A stretch of 64,000 bases of DNA, taken from the NCBI RefSeq assembly GCF_014764405.1, contig NZ_CP061725.1, forward strand, positions 1,364,001 through 1,428,000, in the 5' to 3' direction. Under the pieces are notes generated by a model. It ran no database searches and was not told the DNA's origin. It worked only from the letters and a program-made list of their open reading frames with translations. Origin of the DNA: Micromonospora craniellae (lineage in GTDB: Bacteria; Actinomycetota; Actinomycetes; Mycobacteriales; Micromonosporaceae). Both the position numbers and the translations under genes were made by a program. Below, one piece after another: positions 9,222 through 16,361 of this stretch. Each line of letters opens with the position of its first letter. The stretch's first letter is position 1.

Positions 9222-9403
9222 GTGGCTGACCGGCTGGAGGAGTACCGGCGCAAGCGGGACGCGGCGCGTACCCCGGAGCCGGTGCCGAGGCCCTGCGCAC
9301 CGCCCGTGAGCAGGGGTTGCCCGGGGTCGTGGCGAAGCGGCTGGACTCCGGCTACGAGCCCGGACGGCGCAGCCCGGCGCGGCGCAGCGTCGACGCGAGC
9401 TGA
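9222..9403 (+). pseudogene. ligD: Remnant of an LigD-type DNA ligase gene (both ends kept)
   Basis: From the GTG at 9222 the frame gives VADRLEEYRRKRDAARTPEP, the N-terminus of the LigD 3'-phosphoesterase domain. At about 9287 the similarity jumps to another frame, EALRTAREQGLPGVVAKRLD then SGYEPGRRSPARRS to TGA 9401, which is the conserved G-V-V-A-K-R-L-D-S-x-Y-E-P-G-R-R-S stretch of the ATP-dependent ligase core. So hundreds of codons between the two have been lost and the joint is out of frame. In an intact gene the product would join double-strand breaks with Ku. Not functional here. Confidence 0.75.
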
Positions 9404-9414
9404 GAGGGCCCGAC

Positions 9415-10608
9415 GTGCACCTGACCCACCTGGAGTGCCCGCGCTGCGGCACCGAGCACGACGCCGGCGTACCGCAGAACCTCTGCGGGTGCGGCTCGCC
9501 GCTGCTGGCCCGCTACGACCTGGCGGCGGTGCGGCGGACTGTCGAGCCGGAACGGTTCGGGCTGCGCCCGGCCGACCTGTGGCGCTACCGGGAGCTGCTG
9601 CCGGTGACGGAACCGGCCCACGTCACCACGCTCGGTGAGGGCTGGACGCCGATGCTGCGCGCCCCGGCGTACGGTGCGGAGATCGGTGTCGACGAGTTGC
9701 TGGTCAAGGACGAGGGGTTGACCCCGACCGGCTCGTTCAAGGCGCGCGGCGCCGCGGTGGGGGTGAGCCGGGCCCGGGAGTTGGGGGTGCAGCGGATCGC
9801 CATGCCGACCAACGGCAACGCGGGCGCCGCCTGGGCCACCTACGCGGCCCGCGCCGGGATGGGTGCGACGATCGCCATGCCGCTGTCCGCACCGACCATC
9901 TGCCGCCGCGAGTGCGTGGCCGCCGGGGCGGACCTGCGCCTGGTCGACGGGCTGATCGGCGACGCCGGGCGCCAGGTCGCCGCGCTCGTCGCGGCCTCGG
10001 CCGGTTCGGTCTTCGACGCCGGTACGCTGCGCGAGCCGTACCGGCTCGAAGGCAAGAAGACGATGGGGTACGAGATCGTCGAGCAGTTGGGCTGGCAGGT
10101 GCCCGACGTGATCGTCTACCCGACCGGTGGCGGGGTGGGGCTGATCGGCATCCACAAGGCGCTCGGTGAGCTGAGTGAGCTGGGCTGGGTCGAGGACAAG
10201 TTGCCCCGGCTGGTGGCGGTGCAGTCCACCGGCTGCGCGCCGATCGTGCGCGCGTTCGCGGCCGGTGCGGACCGGGCGGAGCCGTGGGCGGACGCGCACA
10301 CGGTGGCGTTCGGCATCACGGTGCCGGCGCCGCTCGGCGACGAGTTGATCCTGACCGCGCTACGCGCGACCGCCGGGACCGCGATCGCGGTGGACGACGC
10401 CGAGTTCCTCGCCGACCTGCGGGACTTCGCGGCCCGGGAGGGTCTGCTGCTCTGTCCGGAGGGGGCGGCCTGCCTGACCGCCGTCCGCAGGTTGCGCGCC
10501 GGTGGCTGGATCCGCGCGGGCGAGCGGGTGGTGGTGCTCAACACCGGGGCTGGCCTGAAGTACCCGGACACCGTGGACGTGAGCGGCGTACCGGTGCTGC
10601 CCGCCTGA
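9415..10608 (+). CDS. thrC: Threonine synthase-family PLP enzyme
   Basis: A 397-residue fold-type II PLP enzyme. The N-terminus carries a short zinc ribbon (CPRCGTEH then NLCGCG), and the PLP lysine lies in TPTGSFKARGA. The phosphate-binding glycine loop is YPTGGGVGLIG. It would turn O-phosphohomoserine into threonine, but paralogues with this architecture are annotated only as threonine synthase-like and there are no hom/thrB neighbours, so catabolic or unknown roles remain possible. GTG start at 9415 preceded by GAGAGGG. The ligD remnant ends 11 bases upstream. Confidence 0.85.
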   Translation: MHLTHLECPRCGTEHDAGVPQNLCGCGSPLLARYDLAAVRRTVEPERFGLRPADLWRYRELLPVTEPAHVTTLGEGWTPMLRAPAYGAEIGVDELLVKDEGLTPTGSFKARGAAVGVSRARELGVQRIAMPTNGNAGAAWATYAARAGMGATIAMPLSAPTICRRECVAAGADLRLVDGLIGDAGRQVAALVAASAGSVFDAGTLREPYRLEGKKTMGYEIVEQLGWQVPDVIVYPTGGGVGLIGIHKALGELSELGWVEDKLPRLVAVQSTGCAPIVRAFAAGADRAEPWADAHTVAFGITVPAPLGDELILTALRATAGTAIAVDDAEFLADLRDFAAREGLLLCPEGAACLTAVRRLRAGGWIRAGERVVVLNTGAGLKYPDTVDVSGVPVLPA

Positions 10609-10619
10609 CGCCCGGCCGG

Positions 10620-10805
10620 TCACTCGGCGGACGGGTCGGTCAACCGCCAGGCGGCGTTGACCAGGCCGATGTGCGACAACGCCGGCGGGGTGTTGCCGAG
10701 CTGCGCGCCGGTGGTCAGGTCGATCTGTTCGCTGAGCAAAACGCGTAGTCGGAGATCGGCGGCTGCGCCATCCGGTGTGCGTACCCGGGTCCTCGACCAC
10801 ATCAC
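10620..10805 (-). pseudogene. C-terminal remnant of a GH15 glycoside hydrolase
   Basis: The last 40 codons read LLSEQIDLTTGAQLGNTPPA then LSHIGLVNAAWRL, the conserved end of glucoamylase/trehalase-type GH15 proteins. The remaining catalytic (alpha/alpha)6 barrel is absent and the upstream part of this short frame has no recognisable similarity. It is wedged between thrC (convergent) and the cupin gene. Confidence 0.65.
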
Positions 10806-10829
10806 GCCGGCCCGGACGCCCGGGCCGGC
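10806..10829. terminator. Hairpin after the cupin gene
   Basis: Perfect 10-bp arms 10806-10815 (GCCGGCCCGG) and 10820-10829 with loop ACGC, beginning 8 bases beyond the stop of the minus-strand cupin gene. Confidence 0.7.
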
Positions 10830-10837
10830 GGGACGGG

Positions 10838-11230
10838 TCAGGAGGTCGGCGGCTCGTCCTCGCCCGCGGCCTCGGCCGCGTCGGCCTCCTCCTTGGTCTT
10901 GTGCACCGCCTGGTCGGCATGCTCCGGCGGCCCGTAGACGGTGTAGAGCACCAGCGGGTTCGGTCCGGTGTTGACGAAGTTGTGCTTCGTCCCGGCCGGC
11001 ACCACCACGAGGTCGCCCTGCACGACCTCGCGCTTCTCGCCGGCCACTCGGGCCTCGCCGGTGCCGCTGACGAAGGTGAGGATCTGGTCGATGTCCTCGT
11101 GGACCTCCTCGCCGATCTCACCGCCCGCCGGGATCGTCATGATCACCAGTTGGGTGTGCTTCCCGGTCCACAGCACGCGCCGGAAGTCCGGGCTCTTCTC
11201 GGCGACCGTGGCAATAGTGAAGTGCTCCAT
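10838..11230 (-). CDS. Cupin-domain protein
   Basis: A 130-residue single-domain cupin. Cupin motif 1 is visible as EEVHEDIDQILTFVSGTGEA (metal ligands His and Glu) and motif 2 as VVVPAGTKHNFVN. These beta-barrel proteins act as isomerases, dioxygenases or small sensors; the reaction cannot be chosen from sequence. The C-terminus is a charged Ala/Glu tail. ATG 11230 chosen; an in-frame GTG three codons upstream is an alternative. Monocistronic, closed by a hairpin. Confidence 0.85.
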   Translation of the reverse strand: MEHFTIATVAEKSPDFRRVLWTGKHTQLVIMTIPAGGEIGEEVHEDIDQILTFVSGTGEARVAGEKREVVQGDLVVVPAGTKHNFVNTGPNPLVLYTVYGPPEHADQAVHKTKEEADAAEAAGEDEPPTS

Positions 11231-11488
11231 GACCGGCACATACCCCGTTGCGCGCCACCCCACGCCGGGACTTGCAGATAGTGGAATTGGGCACGATCCG
11301 AGGGTTTGGACACGCTCCGAACGGGGATCGACACGACCGGCCGGCACTGGTCGGCCATGCCAGGTCCCCGCTGACGTACCGCCGTACGGGCTGCGGTGGC
11401 GGGAGACGGCTGAGCGCGGCGACGTTCGGGTCCTCGGATCGAACGGCGCCGTGCGCTCGTGCCCGGCTCCGCTCGGCGCCCGCACGGG
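11231..11488. other. Intergenic stretch, no gene seen
   Basis: This 258-bp gap between two minus-strand genes holds the probable promoter of the cupin gene. I found no convincing ORF, RNA gene or strong hairpin in it. Confidence 0.5.
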
Positions 11489-11896
11489 CTACGCCAGCAC
11501 GGCCAGGTGAAACGGCCGGTCGGCGGAGGCCCCGGCGCTGTCGAAGGTGGTCACGAAGACCGCGTTCGGGATGCCGGTACGCCCGGCGACGGCGATCTGA
11601 CCGGACGGCCCCAGCCCCGAACTGCCCGACAGCCCCACCGTGCCGACGCAACCGGCAGCGGTCACGTCCTGGTCGAAGACCACCTGGTACATCCCGGTGC
11701 TCAACCGGTCGGCCGTCGCCGCGCCCATCCCCCGGACCAGGACGCCGTTGGCGGCGACCACTGCGAACAGCACCCTCGCCGTGGACGGCATGCCGGCGCC
11801 GCCGCAGGTGGTGTGCGCGGCGTCGGCGCGGGCCGTGGTCTCCTCTCCCGGCTCCGGCTGGGCCGCCCGTTGGCTCCTGGCTCTCGCGCTGGACAT
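11489..11896 (-). CDS. Hypothetical protein
   Basis: A 135-residue protein that I do not recognise. The first 35 residues are charged and disordered-looking (MSSARARSQRAAQPEPGEET). The rest is rich in Gly, Val and Thr, predicted beta (TGMYQVVFDQDVTAAGCVGT and NAVFVTTFDSAGASADRPFH), with the general look of a beta-sandwich or phage-tail-like surface domain. The ATG at 11896 has a good GGAGAGGAG ribosome site. No signal peptide. Two cysteines (one in TTCGGAG, one in AGCVGT) could pair. Confidence 0.6.
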   Translation of the reverse strand: MSSARARSQRAAQPEPGEETTARADAAHTTCGGAGMPSTARVLFAVVAANGVLVRGMGAATADRLSTGMYQVVFDQDVTAAGCVGTVGLSGSSGLGPSGQIAVAGRTGIPNAVFVTTFDSAGASADRPFHLAVLA

Positions 11897-12010
11897 TGTG
11901 CTCCTCTCCAGCCGGCCCCGGTGGCCGAGGCGTGTTGAGTTGATTCGGGTGGCTAAGAAGGATCAGCACCGATCAGCACCCTTTGTGCCTCGAACGTATG
12001 TCGCGTTCCC

Positions 12011-12050
12011 TGTCGGTAGCCACCCGACAGACTGTCCGATCACGGACAGT
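12011..12050. promoter_or_regulatory. Two adjacent inverted repeats between hypothetical genes
   Basis: 12011-12029 is TGTCGG, 7 bases, CCGACA; 12031-12050 is ACTGTCCG, ATCA, CGGACAGT (perfect 8-bp arms). Both lie between minus-strand genes: 57 bases after the stop of the gene ending at 12107 and 115 bases before the start at 11896. They may terminate the former or be an operator for the latter. Confidence 0.5.
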
Positions 12051-12106
12051 CGACATCTCGATCATGCCTCTGACCTGCGACGAAGCCCCGGCAGTGCGGT
12101 GTGTCG

Positions 12107-12592
12107 TCAGTCGTCGTCCAGATCCAACACCGGCACGCCGGCCTGGCACCGCACCGACAGCTCGTGCTCGCCGCTCGGGCCGACGAACTTCACCTCGGCG
12201 TCGTCGTCCGGGCCCCGGTCCACGTCCTCCACCGAGTAGCCCTGCTTCGGGGACCAGTACGCCAGCCACACCCCGCCCGGCACGCACTCGGCCACCACGC
12301 TGCCGCCCGGGTTGGAGAAGCTGCGCCGGTGGGACGCGTCCGGCGTGGGGCTCACCGGCGGCGTACCCGTCGGCTCCGGTGAGCCGGTCGGGCCCGGCGT
12401 ACCGCTCGTCGTCCCGACCGTACGGGGCGGCGCGGCCAACTCGCGGGCGATCTCCTCCTGGCTGCGGACGCCGCCTGGCGTGCCGGTGAGGCTCTCCCCC
12501 ACCAGCCGGATCGCGGCGAGTCCGATCAGCGTGGCGACCACCGCGGTGGCCAACCACCCGGCGACGGCGAGGAGCGTGCGACGTCCCATCAC
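12107..12592 (-). CDS. Small exported/anchored hypothetical protein
   Basis: A protein of about 160 residues: one N-terminal transmembrane segment (LAVAGWLATAVVATLIGLAA), a Pro/Thr/Ser-rich linker (TSGTPGPTGSPEPTGTPP) and an extracytoplasmic C-terminal domain with two cysteines (VAECVPGG, SVRCQAG) likely to form a disulphide, ending in LDLDDD. I know no function. GTG 12592 and ATG 12589 are adjacent starts; the ATG is likely used. It diverges from the OmpR-type regulator, and a candidate regulator-binding site lies midway between the two (12635-12650), so it may belong to the regulon. Confidence 0.7.
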   Translation of the reverse strand: MMGRRTLLAVAGWLATAVVATLIGLAAIRLVGESLTGTPGGVRSQEEIARELAAPPRTVGTTSGTPGPTGSPEPTGTPPVSPTPDASHRRSFSNPGGSVVAECVPGGVWLAYWSPKQGYSVEDVDRGPDDDAEVKFVGPSGEHELSVRCQAGVPVLDLDDD

Positions 12593-12634
12593 CCGACTAT
12601 CCCTGATCGCGGGTTGCGGCGACCTTCGGGGAAG

Positions 12635-12650
12635 ACTAAGGGAGGGTTAA
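12635..12650. promoter_or_regulatory. Candidate operator of the OmpR-type regulator, site 1
   Basis: The 16-mer ACTAAGGGAGGGTTAA lies exactly between the divergent genes, 43 bases from each start. Read on the minus strand it is a direct repeat GTTAACC-4 bases-CTTAGTC with 11-bp periodicity, the geometry of PhoB/OmpR family boxes. Its reverse complement recurs with two mismatches at 14653-14668, before the exported PepSY-domain gene at the other end of this locus. Confidence 0.6.
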
Positions 12651-12692
12651 CGAAAGCCGTGGTCGGGCCCGGGCGGATATACCCTGCCTGCT

Positions 12693-13388
12693 GTGGCCCG
12701 CCTGCTGCTCATCGAGGACGACCTGACCATCCGCAACCCGCTGGTGCGGGCGCTGCGCGAACGGGGACACGCGGTGGCGGCGGCGTCGACCGCGATGGCC
12801 GGGCTCCGCGACGCGCTCGAAGACCGCCCCGACCTGGTCGTAATCGACCTCGGGCTGCCCGACCTGGACGGCCGCGAACTGCTGCGGATGCTGCGCGCGG
12901 TCAGCGCGGTACCGGTCATCGTCGCCACCGCCCGCGACGACGAGACGGAGATCGTCCGGGTCCTCGACGCCGGGGCCGACGACTACGTGGTCAAGCCGTT
13001 CACCGCCGCCCAACTCGACGCGCGGGTCCGCGCGGTGCTGCGACGCGGGCCGGGCGGACCCGCCGAGGAGGATCCGACCGTGGTCGTCGGCGGGCTGCGG
13101 ATCGACCCCCGCGCGCGGCAGGTCAGCCTGGACGGCGCGCCGGTCGAGCTGACGCCGCGCGAGTTCGACCTGCTGCGGCACCTGGCCACCCGGGTCGGCG
13201 AGGTGGTGACCAAACGCGAGCTGCTCACCGAGGTGTGGCAGATCCCGTACGGCGGGGCGGACAAGACCGTCGACGTGCACCTGTCCTGGCTGCGTCGCAA
13301 ACTCGGCGAGAGCGCCCAGCAGCCTCGCTACCTGCACACCGTACGCGGGGTGGGGGTCCGGCTGGTCTCGCCCGAGGTGCAGCGGTGA
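12693..13388 (+). CDS. OmpR/PhoB-family response regulator
   Basis: 231 residues: receiver domain with the acidic pair in LLIEDDLTIRN, phospho-acceptor Asp in VVIDLGLPDLDGR, Thr in VIVATAR and Lys in DYVVKPFT; then a winged-helix DNA-binding domain with LTPREFDLLRHLATRVGEVV and the recognition helix in KTVDVHLSWLRRKLGE. Start GTG 12693. It overlaps the sensor kinase by GTGA, so both are made from one transcript. Probably autoregulated through the box at 12635. Confidence 0.95.
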   Translation: MARLLLIEDDLTIRNPLVRALRERGHAVAAASTAMAGLRDALEDRPDLVVIDLGLPDLDGRELLRMLRAVSAVPVIVATARDDETEIVRVLDAGADDYVVKPFTAAQLDARVRAVLRRGPGGPAEEDPTVVVGGLRIDPRARQVSLDGAPVELTPREFDLLRHLATRVGEVVTKRELLTEVWQIPYGGADKTVDVHLSWLRRKLGESAQQPRYLHTVRGVGVRLVSPEVQR

Positions 13389-14656
13389 GGGCGCGACTGG
13401 CACTGCTGGTCGCCGCCGTCAGCGTGCTCATCGTGATCGCCTTCCTGGTGCCGCTGGCGCTGCTGCTGCGGACCTCCGCCGAGGACCGGGCGACCGCACG
13501 GGCCACCGCCGACGCGCAGGGTCTCGCCCCGGTGGTCGGCACCGCCGACTCCGAGACCGTCCGGCTGACCGTCGACCAACTCGTCCAGTCCGGCCGACCG
13601 GTCAGCGTCTTCCTGCCCGACGGCAACCAACTCGGCTCACCGGCCCCCCGTACGCCCGCCGTCGTGCTGGCCGCCCGGGGGCAGAGCCTGACCGCCGAGA
13701 CGCCGGAGGGCCGCGAGGTGGTGATCGCGGTCCAGGGCCGTACGGAGGGCACCGCGGTCATCCGCACCTTCGTGCCCAACGCCGAGCTGACCAGCGGGGT
13801 GGACCGGGCCTGGCTGGTGCTGTCCCTGCTCGGCCTGCTGCTGGTACTGATCGGGCTGGCCGTGGCCGACCGGCTGGCCCGCACCCTGGTCCGTCCGATC
13901 GGCGAGCTGTCGGCGGTGTCGCACCGGCTGGCCAACGCCGAACTGGACGCGCGCGTCGAGCCGTCCGGGCCGGCGGAGCTGCGCGAGGTGGGCGGTGCCC
14001 TCAACCACCTGGCCGGCCGGATCCAGGAACTGCTGGTGCAGGAACGCGAGCAGGTGGCCGATCTGTCGCACCGGTTGCGGACCCCGCTGACCGCGCTGCG
14101 GCTGGAAGCCGAATCGCTGGCCGACCCGCAGGACGCCGCCCGGATCGCCGGTGCGGTGGACGGGCTGGAACGGGCGGTGACCGGGCTGATCAGGCAGGCC
14201 CGGTGGCGTACGCCCGCCGACGGTGCGGTGGTCTCCGACGCGGTGGCGACGGTGACCGAGCGGGTGGCCTTCTGGTCCGTGCTGGCCGAGGACACCGGCC
14301 GGGCGGTCGACCTCGACCTGGCACCCGGCCCGCTGCCGGTCGGCGTCCCCGCCGACGAGTTGGAGGCGGCGGTGGACGCGTTGCTCGGCAACGTCTTCGC
14401 GCACACCCCCGACGGCACCGCCTTCGCCGTGCGGCTCGTACCCGACGGCGACCAGGTGGTGCTGACGGTGGCCGACGAGGGCCCCGGCATCGCCGCCGAG
14501 TCGGTCCGTCGCGGGGCCAGCCAGGCCGGGTCGACCGGCCTGGGGCTGGACATCGCCCGCCGGGCCGCCCAGGCCAGCGGCGGCCGGCTGGAACTGGGCG
14601 AGCGCCCCGGCGGCGGCGCCGAGGTGGTGCTGCATATGGGGGCCGGTCGCTCTTAA
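13385..14656 (+). CDS. Sensor histidine kinase
   Basis: 423 residues, partner of the regulator encoded just upstream (GTGA overlap). One membrane segment at about residues 5-28, an extracytoplasmic loop of about 115 residues, a second membrane segment (LVLSLLGLLLVLIGLAV), HAMP linker, the dimerisation/phospho-acceptor helix VADLSHRLRTPLTALRLEAE and an ATPase domain with N-box NVFAHTPDGT, G1 DEGPGIA and G2 STGLGLDIARR. The ligand is unknown. The next gene downstream, a PepSY-type exported protein, has the same candidate operator as this operon and may be its output or a modulator. Confidence 0.94.
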   Translation: MRARLALLVAAVSVLIVIAFLVPLALLLRTSAEDRATARATADAQGLAPVVGTADSETVRLTVDQLVQSGRPVSVFLPDGNQLGSPAPRTPAVVLAARGQSLTAETPEGREVVIAVQGRTEGTAVIRTFVPNAELTSGVDRAWLVLSLLGLLLVLIGLAVADRLARTLVRPIGELSAVSHRLANAELDARVEPSGPAELREVGGALNHLAGRIQELLVQEREQVADLSHRLRTPLTALRLEAESLADPQDAARIAGAVDGLERAVTGLIRQARWRTPADGAVVSDAVATVTERVAFWSVLAEDTGRAVDLDLAPGPLPVGVPADELEAAVDALLGNVFAHTPDGTAFAVRLVPDGDQVVLTVADEGPGIAAESVRRGASQAGSTGLGLDIARRAAQASGGRLELGERPGGGAEVVLHMGAGRS

Positions 14657-14668
14657 CCCGACCTTAGT
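14653..14668. promoter_or_regulatory. Candidate operator of the OmpR-type regulator, site 2
   Basis: TTAACCCGACCTTAGT; with flanking bases a direct repeat CTTAACC-4 bases-CTTAGTG with 11-bp periodicity. It is the reverse complement of site 1 at 12635 with only the two central bases changed. It overlaps the last codon of the kinase gene and lies about 70 bases before the PepSY-protein start, a normal place for an activator box. Confidence 0.6.
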
Positions 14669-14737
14669 GTTCGGACAGCGCGCCGCTATCCCGCCCCGAC
14701 CGATGCTGTGTGCATCAACCGAGGAGAGGTGGCACCG

Positions 14738-15271
14738 ATGAAGCGCAACCCCCTGATCCTGGCGTCGGCCGGCGGCGCCGCGGCGGTCCTCGCGGCGGTC
14801 GGGATCTTCCTGGGCGTCACGGCGGCCGACAACGACCGCGCGCGGCAGACCACGCTGACGGCGGCGACCGGCACCCCGGACGAGAGCGTCCCGAGCACTC
14901 TCGACATCGTCACCCCGTCGGCCGACCCCGGCACGGCGGCACCGACGGCCGACCACAGCACGGCCGCTCCGCCGACCGGCACCGGCGCCCCGGAGACCGC
15001 CGACAAGGTGAGCCGGGAGCGGGCCGGCGAGATCGCCCTGGCGTACGCGGGCGGCGGCCGGATCACCGAAATCGACCGGGACCGGGAGAACAACCGCCCG
15101 GTCTGGGAGGTCGAGATCGTCAAGGGCGACATCGAGCACGAGATCGACGTCGACCGGGAGACCGGCCAGGTGATCAAGGCCGAGCAGGAGCGGTACGACG
15201 GCGATGACGACGACCGCGATGACGATGACGATGACGATGACGACGATGACGACGACCGGGACGACGACTGA
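14738..15271 (+). CDS. Exported PepSY-domain protein with poly-Asp tail
   Basis: 177 residues. N-terminal membrane anchor or signal (LILASAGGAAAVLAAVGIFL), Ser/Thr/Pro-rich linker, then one PepSY domain (KVSRERAGEIALAYAGGGRI ... PVWEVEIVKGDIEHEIDVDR ... TGQVIKAEQERYD). The tail is almost pure aspartate with two arginines, from a run of GAYGAC codons. PepSY domains often regulate peptidases or two-component sensors outside the membrane. ATG 14738 has GGAGAGG 8 bases upstream. The gene has its own candidate box for the neighbouring response regulator, and a strong hairpin follows it. Confidence 0.85.
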   Translation: MKRNPLILASAGGAAAVLAAVGIFLGVTAADNDRARQTTLTAATGTPDESVPSTLDIVTPSADPGTAAPTADHSTAAPPTGTGAPETADKVSRERAGEIALAYAGGGRITEIDRDRENNRPVWEVEIVKGDIEHEIDVDRETGQVIKAEQERYDGDDDDRDDDDDDDDDDDDDRDDD

Positions 15272-15300
15272 CCGGTCGGCATCGGGTCGGTGACGGCCAT

Positions 15301-15337
15301 TGACACCCCGGAGCGGCAGCCGCCGCCCGGGGTGTCA
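15301..15337. terminator. Terminator after the PepSY gene
   Basis: Perfect 11-bp arms 15301-15311 (TGACACCCCGG) and 15327-15337 with a 15-base GC-rich loop, 30 bases after the PepSY stop and 42 bases after the stop of the convergent sulfotransferase gene, so probably bidirectional. Confidence 0.75.
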
Positions 15338-15378
15338 CGCTGTTCCGGCCCGCGCCCCGGACCGCCGGCCGGCCCGGC

Positions 15379-16323
15379 TCAGCGGCCCCGGTGCAGCCAG
15401 GCGAGCAGGTCCGGCGGGGCCAACGCGGCGGCCCGGCGGTGGTAGCGGGCCAGGGTCTCGGCATCGAGCAGCGCGCTGCCCTGGCCGGAGCGGCCACTGC
15501 GGAAGAAGGCCCGCCGGTCCTTGAACACCCCCGCCGGGTCGGGAGCGAGGCGGTCGGCGCGCGCCCGCATCCGGTCGAACGTGGCGGCCTCGACCAGCTC
15601 CGGACCGGGCGGTTCGAGCCCCATCCGCTCGGCGAGCCGGCCCATCTGCCCGGCCAGGTCGGCGGTGAGGTCGTCGTAGTGGACCAGATGGACGTTGGGC
15701 CGGCGCCGACGTGCCCAGACGTCCCGCAGGTGCGCCATGACCCCGGGCAGGGAGTCCAGCTCGACCCGAGGGTCCGGATCCGCGTCGACCCAGCGTACGA
15801 GCGCCTGCTCGACCGGCGGTGGGGACGGCTCGGCCACCGGTGGCGGGGACGCCGGGTTGCCGGTCAGCTCGGCCAGGCGGGCACGGTCCAGGTTCGCGCC
15901 CTGATGGTGCAGGGAGACCGCCAGGTCCAGCGGGTGGCGGGCCACCACCACGTAGTGCACCCGTGGATCGGCCGGTACGCCGTCCAGCGGGGTGTGCGTC
16001 TTGACGAAACGGCGGTGCGACTGCGCGGCCAGCCGGCGGTACACCGACTCCGTCGGCTCGACCAGCCAGTCCAGCCAGGGCGACAGCTCCGACAGCGGGG
16101 CCGGCAGGTCCGGCGTCCGCAGCACCAGCAGTGCGCAGATCATCTGCATCCACGTCGTGCCGCTCTTGGAGCGGGTGCTGATCACGATGTCACCGGGGCG
16201 GAAGACGAAGTCCCGCCACCGGGCGCTGTCCTCATCGGCGGAGCGATACCTGGCAAGCGATCCGGGCATTCCCGCGACAATAGTCGCGGAGCTGACAGTG
16301 TTCTGCCGAATTTCCGGCTGCAT
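15379..16323 (-). CDS. PAPS-dependent sulfotransferase
   Basis: About 314 residues of a cytosolic-type sulfotransferase. It transfers sulfate from PAPS to a hydroxyl or amine. The 5'-phosphosulfate loop is STRSKSGTTWMQM, the 3'-phosphate site is VVVARHPLDLAVS, and the C-terminal adenine-side motif is GVFKDRRAFFRSGRSGQG. A catalytic His lies in HRRFVKTHTPLD. A start at ATG 16269 (MPGSLARYRS) is also possible. No PAPS-synthesis or biosynthetic neighbours indicate the acceptor. Divergent from the next gene with only about 40 bases between. Confidence 0.88.
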   Translation of the reverse strand: MQPEIRQNTVSSATIVAGMPGSLARYRSADEDSARWRDFVFRPGDIVISTRSKSGTTWMQMICALLVLRTPDLPAPLSELSPWLDWLVEPTESVYRRLAAQSHRRFVKTHTPLDGVPADPRVHYVVVARHPLDLAVSLHHQGANLDRARLAELTGNPASPPPVAEPSPPPVEQALVRWVDADPDPRVELDSLPGVMAHLRDVWARRRRPNVHLVHYDDLTADLAGQMGRLAERMGLEPPGPELVEAATFDRMRARADRLAPDPAGVFKDRRAFFRSGRSGQGSALLDAETLARYHRRAAALAPPDLLAWLHRGR

Positions 16324-16361
16324 GCCCTGTGAGCTGGGTAATCACCTGGCTACATTTAATT

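Noticed and set aside
15195..15268. Possible CRISPR-like or tandem-repeat array
   Set aside because: It is a simple codon repeat for aspartate inside the PepSY gene with no spacers.
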